Shown: positions 1 through 10,705 of the stretch, piece after piece
How positions within the stretch are numbered: the first letter of the stretch is position 1
Layout: each line of letters starts with the position of its first letter
From: Euonymus europaeus
Lineage: Eukaryota; Streptophyta; Magnoliopsida; Celastrales; Celastraceae
Length of the DNA: 64,000 nt
Assembly: GCA_963580455.1 (NCBI GenBank)
Contig: OY756962.1
Coordinates: forward strand, 17,564,001-17,628,000
Reading direction: 5' to 3'
Notes under the pieces: generated by a model
Told to the model about the DNA's origin: nothing
Database searches by the model: none
The model's input: only the letters and a program-made list of their open reading frames with translations
Position numbers and translations under genes: made by a program

Positions 1-123
1 AGTAATTAAAAAGACCAGTTCGAGCAATAACATTACATGTTCTTACAAATATGGTCAATCTTCTTCGAGCTTGATTGGATTTTGCTCATGATATATCACA
101 TCTTCTGCTTTGTCTACATTTGG

Positions 124-476
124 CTAGTTATCATTTGAATATCTATGAGTAACATAGACGTGTATGCAGTCGTATCCATCAACCGCTGCAATCATCTCTC
201 TTTTATCCCTGTTGTTATTCAATATTCTTAGTCCATGCTCTAAATCTTTGATACCTGGTACTTGGTAGTAGCACACATCATATGTTTGATACCCCAAATC
301 CTCCGTAAGAAAGGATTCAATGTCAGACATGGACATCCAAAAAGTTTCAAACTCCAACTCGTTTATGAATCCTCAAATGTACTTCACACGAGGGGATAAT
401 CCAGGAAAGAATTGCAGAATCCCATAATGATGAAGTATAGCTATAAATTTCCTACCTTTTTCAACAGCTCTAACCA
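124..476 (-). pseudogene. N-terminal PB1-like domain of a MULE-type protein (remnant)
   Basis: The translated strand shows a hydrophobic start with FIAILHHYG, then SPRVKYI, ELEFETFWMSMSDIESFL, LGYQTYDVCYYQVPG, LEHGLRILNN and IHVYVTHRY. This pattern matches the PB1-like N-terminal domain often found ahead of plant Mutator-like (MuDR) transposases, where it is thought to mediate protein-protein contacts. An in-frame TGA interrupts the frame at about position 375 (YI-stop-GF, where relatives usually have Gly), so the copy is broken. The ATG at 474-476 opens the frame but is not proven to be the start. The frame closes at 124 and no transposase core is seen before the window edge. Recognition is from motif pattern only. 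Confidence 0.6.
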
Positions 477-744
477 TTCTATTCATTATGTCTTCAACCT
501 TTCATTTTTTTATGGTTGAACCATCTTTTGTTCTATCGCAATGGATGAAGGCTTTGGTTGAGAATCCCCTTTCATCAAAACAACTAAACTAAAAATAAAC
601 GGACAGAAAATTAAAAGCGCTCGACTACGAACACATCATAAGCAATGTTCTAGACTACGAACCTCAACTGTGAAGGCGAAAACTGTGTGGCGAAGCAGCT
701 TTCGCATGGAAACGAAACTCCAGGAGAAGAAAGGTGTTGCCTCC

Positions 745-895
745 GCCTTTTTGACATGAACATAGGTGAGTTAAGTATATGTGCATAGACATTAATGAGG
801 GTAAAAATGTCCTAAAAGTGCTAGATTTCATTATTTTGAGAAAGAGTGCTATTTTTACAAAGTCACTTTTCAAAAGTGCTACTTTTCCAAAATAC
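745..895. repeat. Possible MULE terminal region
   Basis: This stretch has repeated phrases of the form GTGCTATTTTTACAAAGTCA, AAGTGCTACTTTTCC and AAAATACCC. Read on the minus strand it begins GGGTATTTTGG and runs into AT-rich text resembling a Mutator-like terminal inverted repeat. The far right end of the MULE at 28127 ends in a similar ATTTTTACAAATTTTCCC. It would be the outer end of the element that held the PB1-like fragment. The partner terminus and the 9-bp target duplication are outside the window or lost. The rest of 477-988 shows nothing else recognisable. Confidence 0.35.
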
Positions 896-988
896 CCTAA
901 TTTCAGCTTCTTTTCTCTGTATTTCTATTATGTTTGCTGCTATTTGTGTTTTTGAGGGGCTTGGTTCTCTGTTCTTGAGCATCGTGAC

Positions 989-3346
989 TGTAACACCCGA
1001 ACCTTTAGATGACCTATTGTGGTAGATGTAGTAAGATAGATGATGTCATATGTGACCTAAGTTTGATCATAAACTTTTTCATGAATTATATAGGGGAAAT
1101 AAATATTATGGGCGCAAGAATTGTCGAAAACAAAATTAAAACAGAATTAATATGAATTTTGAAAGTAAAAGATTTAATAGATAAATTAATGTCGGAATTA
1201 TAAATTAGAGTAATGAAGAAGGGGCAAAATAGTAAATGATAAATTTAAAAAAAAAGAAAAGAAAATAGTCAAATAAATAAATGGTGCACAGAAATCTAGC
1301 AAGCCTAAACCTAGGAAGGAATATGTAACATCCGAATCTTTAAATAGCTGGCAGGATAGGACAAAATGATATCGGTGGTATTATTATAATTTTTGGTGTG
1401 TGAATCGTGATAAATTTATTAGCGAATGTAAGAATTAAAGTAAAATAGTCAGGGTTAACTAGTTAAGTGTACAATGGCAAGTTCGTAAATAATATAGGGT
1501 TAATTTCAAAATTAAAGATGAGATGTCGGGGGCCAAGGAGTCAACACGGCCAAATTGATAAATAAATAAATAATATGAGAATCTCGAATCACGAGGTGAA
1601 ACCCCAGTGAAACTAGACGAACGACCAGGTAAGAAGTGGTGTCGATGGAAAAGGCAATCGATTGAGGAGGCGGCGGAACTTGACGAGGCTAGTAATGGGG
1701 AGGATGAGCACGGTGAGGGGAACTTAACGCCGCCGTTTTCTTACGGAGCAGAGGTCGTTCAAGCCGTCTACATAAGCGGGAAAGGGCGCAGCATGAACCG
1801 CACCTTGTGGACTCCGATCCACCGTTTTTCGGCCATAGTCGATGCCACCCTCGTACCCACCGGTACACCCTCTACGTATTTACACCGGTCGTATGGTCCA
1901 CCGCGCCACCAATGGTGGCCATTCGGAAACGGAGACCAAGAAAGGCAACCGGGTCTGCCTGACCCGATTAGAACTGGACTGACCCAGTTGACTGCCATGT
2001 GGGTTGACCAATTGAAGCACAAATTTGACCTAAATAAAATTTTTAATAAATTGAGATGAACAAGTTGAAATAAATGTAATGGATATGGGTATTATGTTGA
2101 ATTTCAGGACATCCTTTGATAGTTGAACTGTTGGGAATTACGAAAGTGCACTAAGGTAAGTAATACTCAACTGTATTACGGAACAATGCAATTTATGGAC
2201 TGTACGTGTTATTGTCTGTGTAATTTGTTTGGCTATTGATACGTATTTGATCGGAATCCTATGATGAGTTATATGTGAATTGTGATATGAATGATTCATT
2301 TATGTTATAACTGTATTGAAGTTGTTGTTTGTTTACCGTGATTAGACGACTGAATTGTTAATGTATTTATGTGTAGAATGTAATGTGTACTGTTATGTAC
2401 TTGAACTGAATATGGTGATGAGACTGATATGATGTTGTTAAAAGTGATTTGTTACACAGGATTTATTGATGTATTAAATATTGTTCATAAGCATGATGCA
2501 TTGCATTACATGAAATGAAAAGTTCAGTTTAAGGAAAAAGTGTTTTTAAGAACCAGGTATCACTACTATAGAGAGGGTGTACTGGAAAGAAAAAGGTTTA
2601 TTGGGTACTCTTAAATGAAAAGAAAATGAGAAGAAAAATGAATAAGGGATACATATGTTAACTGAATGTGTTCTATGGTAGGGCATTAGATAGAAATTCC
2701 GACTGGTTGCTCTGTAGCAATTTACCTAAGTTAAGGGCCCAAGTACTGGAAAAATGATTTTAAACGGTTGACTGTTTTTGTCTAATGATGATATTCATGT
2801 ACATTCATGCATAAGTATTACTTGCTGTGCCTCGGCTCACTATGTTCCGTGATACAGGAAATGAATCCTTTGATGATTATGCTGACTTAGGAGTTGGTGG
2901 CGCCGCGGATCTATGAAAAGGATACTCATGTACGAAAGTTGGGTTTTGATAGTCCATGACAAAAATATTAATTTTTATTTAAGCTTTAGGATTGTTACTA
3001 GTATTTCAGATTATCGTGATCAAACAAAAGTTCACAAAACGAGGTCAAGAAATATATATATTGTATGTTATTGATTTAATTACCTTTATGAGATTATGAT
3101 TGTTAAACACTTATCGGTATTAGGATAATTGATTTGAGTTATTTAATGAGTTTCATTAATTAGAGGTAGATGATGCTTGGCTAAAGTTATTCTAACATTA
3201 ATTGGATTCTTTTTATCAAAAAAAAAACATTAATTGGATTCTCCTTATACATAGAATTAGGTAGTAACGATGGATTGAGATGTAATATAGGTAGCGTTCT
3301 ATACTACAAGCTCGGAAATTAGAGTTTCGTGGTACGGGGCGTGACT
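989..3346 (+). mobile_element. Ty3/gypsy-type solo LTR, copy 1 (possibly composite)
   Basis: It starts TGTAACACCCGAACC and ends near GGTACGGGGCGTGAC, the usual edges of long plant gypsy LTRs. It is a diverged relative of 16352-18365: both share a GGTTGCTCTGTAGCA block, a GGGCCCAAGTA block and a CTCACTATGTTCCGTGATACAGG block near the 3' end. No internal retrotransposon genes or primer-binding site follow, so it is a solo LTR. A second LTR-like start, TGTAACATCCGAATC, lies at 1324, which suggests two related LTRs joined or nested. The target duplication is unclear; the best candidate is GTGAC (left) and GTGAT (right). A 150-aa ORF at 1607-2059 is GC-richer than its surroundings but resembles no known protein and is probably chance. 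Confidence 0.7.
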
Positions 3347-3348
3347 GT

Positions 3349-3725
3349 TCTTATAATTTGAAGTTAAGTTATGATCTGTAGAATATAGAGCTGAGAAGAG
3401 AGAATCAAGAAAGAAGAAGAACTGTTGAATAATTCATTCAAATTCATTGTACAGGAGCTGAACGGCTAAAAGAACTTTAAAAGCACAGATGAGGACCGTT
3501 GATGACAAGACAGCACTAACTAGCAATATAAAACGATTTGAAATAACCCAATTGGGTTTAAAGAAATAAGCCCAAAATTAAATAAAAGAAATGGCCCAAT
3601 AAATGATAAAGGCCCAATCAATAGAACAAAACAAAACTGATGTCTTCAAGCTGAAAACTTCAGGCTAGGGCACGACAGCGACTTCAATAAGATGATATAC
3701 GAAGAAGACAAAGGAGATTCTGTCA
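3349..3725 (-). repeat. 3' LTR of the copia element
   Basis: Direct repeat of 8242-8618. On the element strand it starts TGACAGAATC and ends AAATTATAAGA, so the 3' edge is GA rather than the usual CA. It is flanked on its outer side by the target duplication ACTGT. Confidence 0.93.
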
Positions 3726-5321
3726 CCCCCCCTCAATCTGAACATGCTGGTCAACCATGTTCAGCTTGCCAATAAGGAATTTGAGACGATGCGCAGACAA
3801 AGCTTTTGTGAGCATATCAGCGGGCTGTTCTGCAGATTTGAGGTAGGCTGTTCTGATTAGTTTTTGTTGAATCTTCTCTCGTATGAAGTGAATGTCAAGT
3901 TGAATGTGCTTGGTCCTTTCATGATAAACTGGGTTATTAGCTATTTGGATGGCTGCTTGATTATCGCAGAATAGAGTCATAGGATAGCTAATGGAAATCT
4001 TCAATTCTGACAGTAGATTAGAAATCCAGGTAAGTTCACTTGTAGTGGTAGCACAGGCTCGATATTCTGCTTCTGCAGAAGACCTAGAAACTGTGACTTG
4101 TTTCTTGGACTTCCATGAAATAAGAGAGTCCCCCAATTTGACACAATAACCTGTGATTGAACGTCTTGTATCAACGCAAGAGGCCCAATCCGCATCCGAA
4201 TAAGCTTTTATCTGCAACTTGTTAGTAGTACAGGAAGGATAGAACAAGCCTTGATTTATAGACCATTTTAAATATCTTACAATTCTATTAGCTGCATTTA
4301 AGTGTAAATCAGTAGGATTTTTCATGTATTGACTCAAATGATTGACAGCATAAGAAATGTCTGGTCTAGTTAGAGTTAGGTACATTAATCTGCCAATGAG
4401 TCTCCTATATTGGAGAGGATCGGATAAGGGTATTCCTGTGTTCATAGATAATTTTATATTTGTATCTGTTGGTGTGTTGCTAATCTTGGACTGAACATTT
4501 CTTGTATCTTTAATCAAATCAACTGTGTATTTCTTTTGACAAATTGTCAATCCTGAATTAGTCTTAGCTATTTCTAGACCTAAGAAAAATTTTAAATTAC
4601 CTAGATCTTTAATTTTAAAACAACTTGCTATGTAATCTTTAACATGTTGTATTAAATTTATGTTATTACCACCTAATGCCATATCATCAACATAGAGAAG
4701 TAATAAAACAGTGCTATGACCTTTTTGATAAAAAAATAAAGAATAATCAGCCCTACTTTGAGTAAATCCAAATTGTAATAAAGCTTTTGTACATTTTTCA
4801 TTCCATTGCCTAGAAGCTTGCTTTAAGCCATATAGAGATTTATTTAGTTTACAAACTAATTTAGGATCTTTTGAGTCAAAACCTGGAGGTAACTTCATAT
4901 ATACTTCTTCATCTAAGTCTCCATTTAAGAAGGCATTATGGACGTCTAAATGATGTATATGCCACTTATAGATACTTGCTAAAGCTAAAAATATTCTAAT
5001 AGTTGTAATTTTTACCACAGGAGCAAAAGTCTCCTTATAATCAAAACCTTCACTTTGGTTAAATCCCTGAGCCACTAGCCGAGCTTTAAACCTTTCTAAA
5101 GTCCCATCTGACTTATACTTAACTTTATAAATCCACTTGCAGCCTATAGCTTTTCTCCCTTCAGGTAATTGAGTTAAAGTCCAAGTATTATTAGTTTCTA
5201 AAGCTTTGATTTCTAAGTTCATTGCATCACACCAATTCTGGTCTTTTAAAGCTTCATTATAGTGTCTAGGTTCTCTGTAAACTGCTATAGCAGAAATAAA
5301 ATGTGCATGAGAACATGGCAA
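3723..5321 (-). pseudogene. Copia pol, 3' half: reverse transcriptase and RNase H
   Basis: This is the C-terminal part of the gag-pol polyprotein and has no ATG of its own. It continues the polyprotein of 5285-8242 in another frame after a frameshift. Residues about 40-290 are the copia reverse transcriptase: NNTWTLTQLP, GCKWIYKVKYK, FKARLVAQGF, HLDVHNAFLNGDL, then the catalytic YVDD at about 210-213. RNase H follows with AYSDADWA (about 373-380), SSAEAEY (about 414-420), CDNQAAI (about 452-458) and a QLDIHFIR segment near 474-481. All catalytic motifs look intact. The last codons run into the PPT. If the frameshift is a real mutation, this copy cannot make the whole polyprotein. Confidence 0.93.
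3726..3736 (-). other. Polypurine tract of the copia element
   Basis: On the element strand TTGAGGGGGGG directly precedes the 3' LTR, the expected position and composition for the plus-strand DNA primer of reverse transcription. Confidence 0.8.
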
Positions 5322-8242
5322 TTAGCATGACAATGATGAGTATAAAATGCAGCAATGTCACATTCATAATCTTGAAGATATGAAGGTGGTTTTCTATTTC
5401 TAGTAACTGTTGTGTTTTGAGTGCTTGAAGGTGTGGATGAGGGCTGTAAAGTTTGAGAAGCTTGTAAAGTTGAATCTGTATTTGATGGAGACACTGAGTT
5501 TTCTAGAAAAGGAAACATGTCCTCATAGAATTGAACATCTCTAGAGATGAAAACTTCATGATTGTCTAGATCAAGAAGTTTGTATCCTTTAGTGCCTAAA
5601 GGATAACCCAAGAAAACACAATTTCTAGCTCTAGGAGCAAACTTAGAACTAGGCTTTTTAGTGACTTTAGCTAGACAGAGACAACCAAACACCTTAAGAT
5701 CCTTATAATTTACTTCCTTGTTGTATAAAATTTGGTAAGGTGGTTTATTATCTAAAATTCTAGTTGGAAGTCTATTTATTAGAAAAACTGCTGTTTGGAT
5801 ACAAAAGGACCGTAGGTTTTCTGAAAAACCACTTTGTATCTTAAGGGTTCTAGCCATATTTAGGATATGTTGATGTTTTCTCTCCACAACTCCATTTTGT
5901 TGTGGAGTGTAAACACAAGATGTTTGATGTTCTATTCCATGTGAAAGATAAAAACTATCCATTTTAAATTCTAGACCATTGTCAGATCGTATAGTTTGAA
6001 TTGTCTTGTTGAAATGTGTTTTGGTATAAGTAATAAAAGCTTGAATATATGATCTAGTTTGATTCTTAGATGACATTAAATAAACCCAAGTCATTCTAGA
6101 AAAATCATCAACTACAGTTAGGAAATATTTGAAACCATCTAATGAAGATATTGAATTTGGACCCCAAATATCCATATGCACTAGTTGAAAACAATCATTA
6201 GTGACAGTAGTACTAACTCCAAAAGGTCTCCTTTTCATTTTACCAAAAGTGCAATCTTTACAAACAAAAGTAGCATCAGTAGGTAGATTACATATAAGTT
6301 GAGATACATTTTGAGATGGATGACCTAGTCTCCTATGCCACATTTCTGGAGAAACCAAGGAGTTTACAAAACTTAGATTGCCTAGGGAAGATCTAGCAAC
6401 TTGATTGAGAAGATAGAGGTCCTTAATCATCATTCCCAAGCCAATCCTCTTCGTAGTGCCTATTTCCTGCATTTCACAGGTATTTTTGGTAAAAATGATG
6501 TCCAAATTATTGTCCCTGGTTAGACTACTGACAGAGATTAAGTTAAAAGTGAAAGTAGGAACACATAAGACATTTCTAAGAGTAATGTTTTTGTTTATGT
6601 TGACTTGTCCTATGTGTGAAATAACATGTTTAGTGCCATTGGGTAGATGCACATAAGAATCATGCACAGAATGATAAGAATCAAATAAGGATGAATGACA
6701 AATCACATGATCACTAGCACCACTATCAATTAACCATTTATTTAAAGATTTTGCATTTAAATCATAAGATGTACCTGCCACAGAAGCCAAAGTTGCTGTA
6801 TGTGTTGATCTGTCTATGTTGTCAGCATCATTTGTGGTAGCTTTACTTTTTAGGAAAGCTAGAATCTGAGTGCACTGATCATTGGTAAGATCCAAAGTTG
6901 TTTTGTTTTCAGTTTCAGAGTGTACTTGATTTGCAGAATGAGCCTTGGCATGGTTGGATTGCTGAATATTAGGTCTAGGCCTTTTGTTGGAGTTTGGAGG
7001 GTAGCCATGCAATCTGAAGCACTTGTCTATTGTGTGATTAGTCATTTTGCAATATTTGCAAAATAGATCCTTGTTGTTTGGCTTGCCAGATTGATCAGCA
7101 TCCCTTTTGTCTTGTGCCGCTTTGTTGTAGGATTTGAATCCAGCATTGAACTTCTTTACAGCCATAGCCATTGCTTCCTGAGAAATGAGAGGTTTATCTT
7201 GCATGTTTTGCTTCCTTTCCTCTTGAGTGACTATACTGTATGCTGTCTCTAGATCAGGAAAAGGCTTTTGAATTAAAATCTGACTGCTGACTGTATTGAA
7301 GTTGTCATTCAATCCCATTAGGAACTGCATGACCATCTCTTTTTCCCTTTTTACAAGAAAAGGTTTCAAAACATCACAATGACAGTTGCCACATTTACAA
7401 CTTTCAATAGCTTCATAGTCCTGGATCTCATCCCATAGAGCCTTCATCTTAGAGTAGTAGTCTGGAACTGACAAATCCTGTTGTTTCATATTTGCAATCT
7501 CCCTTTTGACCTCAAATACTCGTGTTTCATTGGCAGTAGAATACCTATACTTTAAATCCAGCCATATTTCTCTTGCTGTTTTAGAGCTTGATAGACTTTG
7601 TAAAATGTTAGGAGAGACTGCAATGTTAATCCATAGCTTGATCAATCCATTAGATTGCTTCCAAAGTTGATAGTTCATGTCAGATACAGCTGGTATAGGT
7701 AGAGAACCATCCACAAACCCTGACTTATTCCTGATATCCAAAGCATTGAGAAACTGAGAACTCCATATATGATAATTTCTGCCATTTAATTCAACAGGAA
7801 TAAGTTTGGTTATTGAGAAGTCGGTAGGAAGAAAACTATATGGATTCTGAAAAGGGTTATGGTGAGTGATGGGAACTGATGTGTATTGTGAAGGGGTAGA
7901 TAATATGGGAGGTAAGGTAGAAGGGTGGGTATAAATAGGTTGAGTAGCAGTAATAGGAATATTAAGTGATGGTAGTGTAAAATTACTTCGCAAAGTTTGT
8001 GGAATGGTATTTAAAAATGATGTTGCTGCTGCAGGATTTGAAATTGAGGGTAGACCTCCATTGGAAATAAGACTGGTTGCAGCAGTTGTACCAGCATTGA
8101 ATTGAGCTGCAGATACAATTATATTGGATGCCAAAGATTGAGCACTTCTGAGGAGATCAGCAACTTCAGTAAGATTACTTGAAGTCATTATTTCAGCCTG
8201 AGTGACTGCTTGTGAAGATGAATCGAAGGCCTCCGATACCAT
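5285..8242 (-). CDS. Copia gag-protease-integrase polyprotein (985 aa)
   Basis: Residues about 140-350 form the gag core (LNGRNYHIW, AREIWLDLKYRY, VPDYYSKMKALWDE). A CX2CX4HX4C zinc knuckle lies at 395-408 (CKYC, then H403 and C408). The aspartic protease DSGAS is at 506-510. The integrase has an HHCC zinc site (H636, H641, C661, C664) and catalytic D691 (HMDIWGP), D754 (RSDNGLEF) and E787 (NGVVERKH). It ends in a PPSYLQDYECD linker and then runs out of frame at the frameshift. The ATG at 8240-8242 is formed by the last LTR base plus the first two bases of the primer-binding site, so the first codons would be the PBS itself; a second Met at residue 19 is an alternative start. Confidence 0.95.
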   Translation of the reverse strand: MVSEAFDSSSQAVTQAEIMTSSNLTEVADLLRSAQSLASNIIVSAAQFNAGTTAATSLISNGGLPSISNPAAATSFLNTIPQTLRSNFTLPSLNIPITATQPIYTHPSTLPPILSTPSQYTSVPITHHNPFQNPYSFLPTDFSITKLIPVELNGRNYHIWSSQFLNALDIRNKSGFVDGSLPIPAVSDMNYQLWKQSNGLIKLWINIAVSPNILQSLSSSKTAREIWLDLKYRYSTANETRVFEVKREIANMKQQDLSVPDYYSKMKALWDEIQDYEAIESCKCGNCHCDVLKPFLVKREKEMVMQFLMGLNDNFNTVSSQILIQKPFPDLETAYSIVTQEERKQNMQDKPLISQEAMAMAVKKFNAGFKSYNKAAQDKRDADQSGKPNNKDLFCKYCKMTNHTIDKCFRLHGYPPNSNKRPRPNIQQSNHAKAHSANQVHSETENKTTLDLTNDQCTQILAFLKSKATTNDADNIDRSTHTATLASVAGTSYDLNAKSLNKWLIDSGASDHVICHSSLFDSYHSVHDSYVHLPNGTKHVISHIGQVNINKNITLRNVLCVPTFTFNLISVSSLTRDNNLDIIFTKNTCEMQEIGTTKRIGLGMMIKDLYLLNQVARSSLGNLSFVNSLVSPEMWHRRLGHPSQNVSQLICNLPTDATFVCKDCTFGKMKRRPFGVSTTVTNDCFQLVHMDIWGPNSISSLDGFKYFLTVVDDFSRMTWVYLMSSKNQTRSYIQAFITYTKTHFNKTIQTIRSDNGLEFKMDSFYLSHGIEHQTSCVYTPQQNGVVERKHQHILNMARTLKIQSGFSENLRSFCIQTAVFLINRLPTRILDNKPPYQILYNKEVNYKDLKVFGCLCLAKVTKKPSSKFAPRARNCVFLGYPLGTKGYKLLDLDNHEVFISRDVQFYEDMFPFLENSVSPSNTDSTLQASQTLQPSSTPSSTQNTTVTRNRKPPSYLQDYECDIAAFYTHHCHANCHVLMHILFLL
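8228..8241 (-). other. Primer-binding site of the copia element
   Basis: TGGTATCGGAGGCC follows the 5' LTR directly on the element strand. It resembles the classical plant PBS TGGTATCAGAGC, complementary to the 3' end of initiator methionine tRNA, with an A-to-G change at the eighth base. Confidence 0.85.
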
Positions 8243-8618
8243 CTTATAATTTGAAGTTAAGTTATGATCTGTAGAATATAGAGCTGAGAAGAGAGAATCA
8301 AGAAAGAAGAAGAACTGTTGAATAATTCATTCAAATTCATTGTACAGGAGCTGAACGGCTAAAAGAACTTTAAAAGCACAGATGAGGACCGTTGATGACA
8401 AGACAGCACTAACTAGCAATATAAAACAATTTGAAATAACCCAATTGGGTTTAAAGAAATAAGCCCAAAATTAAATAAAAGAAATGGCCCAATAAATGAT
8501 AAAGGCCCAATCAATAGAACAAAACAAAACTGATGTCTTCAAGCTGAAAACTTCAGGCTAGGGCACGACAGCGACTTCAATAAGATGATATACGAAGAAG
8601 ACAAAGGAGATTCTGTCA
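8242..8618 (-). repeat. 5' LTR of the copia element
   Basis: Direct repeat of 3349-3725, 377 bp, with one difference seen by eye. It should hold the promoter for the element. The outer flank carries the target duplication ACTGT at 8619-8623. Confidence 0.93.
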
Positions 8619-8623
8619 ACTGT

Positions 8624-8818
8624 GATAGGTTGTTATAAAAATAACTTCCTATTTCTATGTTCCATGTGACGCAAGTCTTGTCTGATAGTATTTTCGAGTT
8701 TCATATTGGGAATTGGATTGTTCTGGGAAGCATATGATCTCGTTATAAATTTTTTTTTGTCTGCTGCTTTACTGTTTTTTAGACCTTTTAATTATAGGCA
8801 AGTTCCAACTATAACGTG
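8624..8818. other. Unassigned flank between copia and CACTA
   Basis: AT-rich DNA with T runs and no open frame. With the CACTA element removed it joins the text at 11605 directly. It may be intron or flank of the ABC-transporter fragment downstream, but no exon is recognised. Confidence 0.3.
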
Positions 8819-9125
8819 CACTACAAGAAAAGGGGATTTTTGCGACATAAATTTCCGTCGCAAATGTTAGATTTTCCGTCCCTAAAATATTTTTTCGACG
8901 AAAAGTGTTCCGTCGTAAAAAGTGTTGTCACAAATATTTGCAACGGATATTAGAGGCGGACATGTTTTAGCGACGGAATTAAAAACAGAAATTTTAGCGA
9001 CGGACTTTTCCGTCACTAAATCATTAAAATATTTTTAAATTTTGTATAATAAAATACATATTATTATCATATTAGAGAAGGAAATTTTCCGTCTCTAAAT
9101 TAGCGACGGATATATTTCCGTCTCT
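8819..9125. repeat. CACTA left terminal and subterminal repeats
   Basis: Terminal CACTACAAGAAAAG followed by several copies of TTCCGTCGCAAA, TTTTCCGTCCCTAA, TTTAGCGACGGAATT and relatives within 300 bp, on both strands. In CACTA elements such arrays are the binding sites of the element's DNA-binding protein. Confidence 0.85.
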
Positions 9126-9422
9126 AATACATTTTTAATTATTTTAATAAATATTAAAATATTTAAACACTATTTAGTTAATAATTTAATGAATATTTTT
9201 TAAAATAATTTATTAAATTTGTATACTGATATATTAATAATAATTTAGCCAATTTTTGTTTTTTTAATTGTAATTACAATTAAAAACATCATAATTAAAT
9301 TACTATAGTAAAATTAAAATGCTAAGAAATATCTCCAATAAAATATACAAACATATTAGAATTTTAAAAGACATTAAAAATATTAGATTAACATTTAGTT
9401 TTAGAAGAAAAGACAACCCATA

Positions 9423-10705
9423 CATCTAATCATCCTTATAAGAACGGTCGGTTTCCTCATTGCCATCCTCACGGTCATCCTCATCGACATCATTATCAAG
9501 ATCCTGTGATCTAGATTGGGACTGCTGTTCTCGCAAATTCTGCAGCTCCTCTCGTAAACTAGCTATCTGAGCCATTATCGCAGCAATGGCTCCTTGAAAT
9601 GATTGCTCGATGTCTGTATCAGTCTGAGAAACTGAGGGCATGCTCGTGGCAGATGTGCCAGGCAAACAACGTGCCTCTGATCCAATACCATAGACTCGAC
9701 CTTTGGCATTCATCCCGCCAACCGCCTCAAGATATATGGCATTTTCATCCGATGGATCTCCAACACTCGATGTAGAATTCGATGCGTGAGAGGATGCTAT
9801 TTCCTTCAGCCGATTGAGGGTATCCTGTATCAAAAAATTAAAAAAAAATGTAGCATTAAATATTATTATGTAAACATCATTTTGTTACTAAAAAATAATA
9901 AAACATAACATTCACTTACAAATACTTCGGTTGAGCGTGTATCAATGAACTCTCCCATATTTTTTTCCTGATGGGTATATTTAAATAGTTCCCCAAAGGT
10001 GGGTGCACGACCCAATTGCTTCTTCTGCAATGTATATTCAAAGAATAACTTACTGATATTTAAAAAACATAATTATTTTAAAATAAAAATTATTTGAAAT
10101 TTATCATCCGCTTGTGATGTTGCGTGACAGAAATAGATCCACCAGTGTGGACGGACCCGCCAGTCTGAGAACTCGATTCTTCTTTCCCTGCTCCCTTCTC
10201 ATTATATAATCTGGCTCCACCTATTTCTTTTCAAGCTCCGCTCTTACATTCTCGGGGACCCATCTTCCTTTGTCTTTGCCACTCCTCACCCCATGCATCA
10301 AACGTCGAAGAGAAATTGTATTCTTTGCTTCCCAAATTTTCTTAACTTCTGCATCGTACCAAGGGTCCCATTTATAATTCTTCTGCAAAATAAAAAAATT
10401 CAAATAAAGATAGTTAGCATGAATGGTTGAACATATACTAAACAATGGAGAAAAATTAAATTTGGACTAGACTTTATAATTTACCTTGAACTCTCCGAAA
10501 TAGTAGTTCCTATGCTCCTGAGTAGTCTCACTCCATACAGTGGAAGGATTTTCAAACTTGCTCTTTATAATTTGGGTAATCTTCCTACCCACTGCCTCAG
10601 GCTCAAACCTAGAAATGTATAAATTAAAAAAAAATCATACAAGTCACATAATCGGTTATTCATCCAAGAACGATACTCGGGCACATCCATTATATTAATC
10701 ACCTA
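9423..10705 (-). pseudogene. CACTA-associated Transposase_24 (Ptta/En/Spm)-like gene, multi-exon
   Basis: Exons can be read on the minus strand. About 10705-10640 has MDVPEYRSWMNNR. 10485-10608 has GRKITQIIKSKF and WSETTQEHRNYYFGEFK. About 10226-10382 has NYKWDPWYDAEVKKIWE, then GRWVPENVRAEL. About 10110-10220 has GGSVHTGGSIS in a shifted frame. 9920-10025 has GRAPTFGELFKYTH. 9423-9823 has NAIYLEAVGG and VYGIGSEA, a coiled-coil stretch (IASLREELQNLREQQ) and an acidic tail. These blocks and their order match the plant Transposase_24 family carried by CACTA elements. Several splice sites look usable (GTAAAT donor at 10484, GTAAGT donor near 9919). A stop after AELEKK and the frame change near 10220 suggest decay or one more intron. 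Start uncertain. Confidence 0.72.

Larger units (their letters stand above)
3349..8618 (-). mobile_element. Near-intact Ty1/copia retrotransposon
   Basis: The element is 5,270 bp, reads leftwards, and is bounded by two 377-bp direct repeats (3349-3725 and 8242-8618). A 5-bp target duplication ACTGT lies at 3344-3348 and 8619-8623. Inside are, in transcription order, a primer-binding site, gag with zinc knuckle, protease, integrase, reverse transcriptase, RNase H and a polypurine tract, the copia order. Comparing the two LTRs by eye gives one difference (AAAACGATTTG against AAAACAATTTG), so insertion is very recent. It landed at the 3' edge of the solo LTR ending near 3346. One frameshift near 5290-5335 separates two ORFs; otherwise it appears complete. 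Confidence 0.95.

Noticed and set aside
751..787. Possible start of a small gene at 664-873 (minus, 69 aa)
   Set aside because: Coincides with the possible MULE terminal repeat and shows no protein pattern.
1607..2059. 150-aa ORF in the first solo LTR
   Set aside because: Lies in GC-rich LTR sequence, overlaps an equal-quality antisense ORF, resembles no family, and is not conserved in the related LTR at 16352.
5285..5335. Programmed frameshift in the copia polyprotein
   Set aside because: Copia elements normally have one continuous frame and no slippery heptamer with a structure was evident; a simple mutation or error is more likely.
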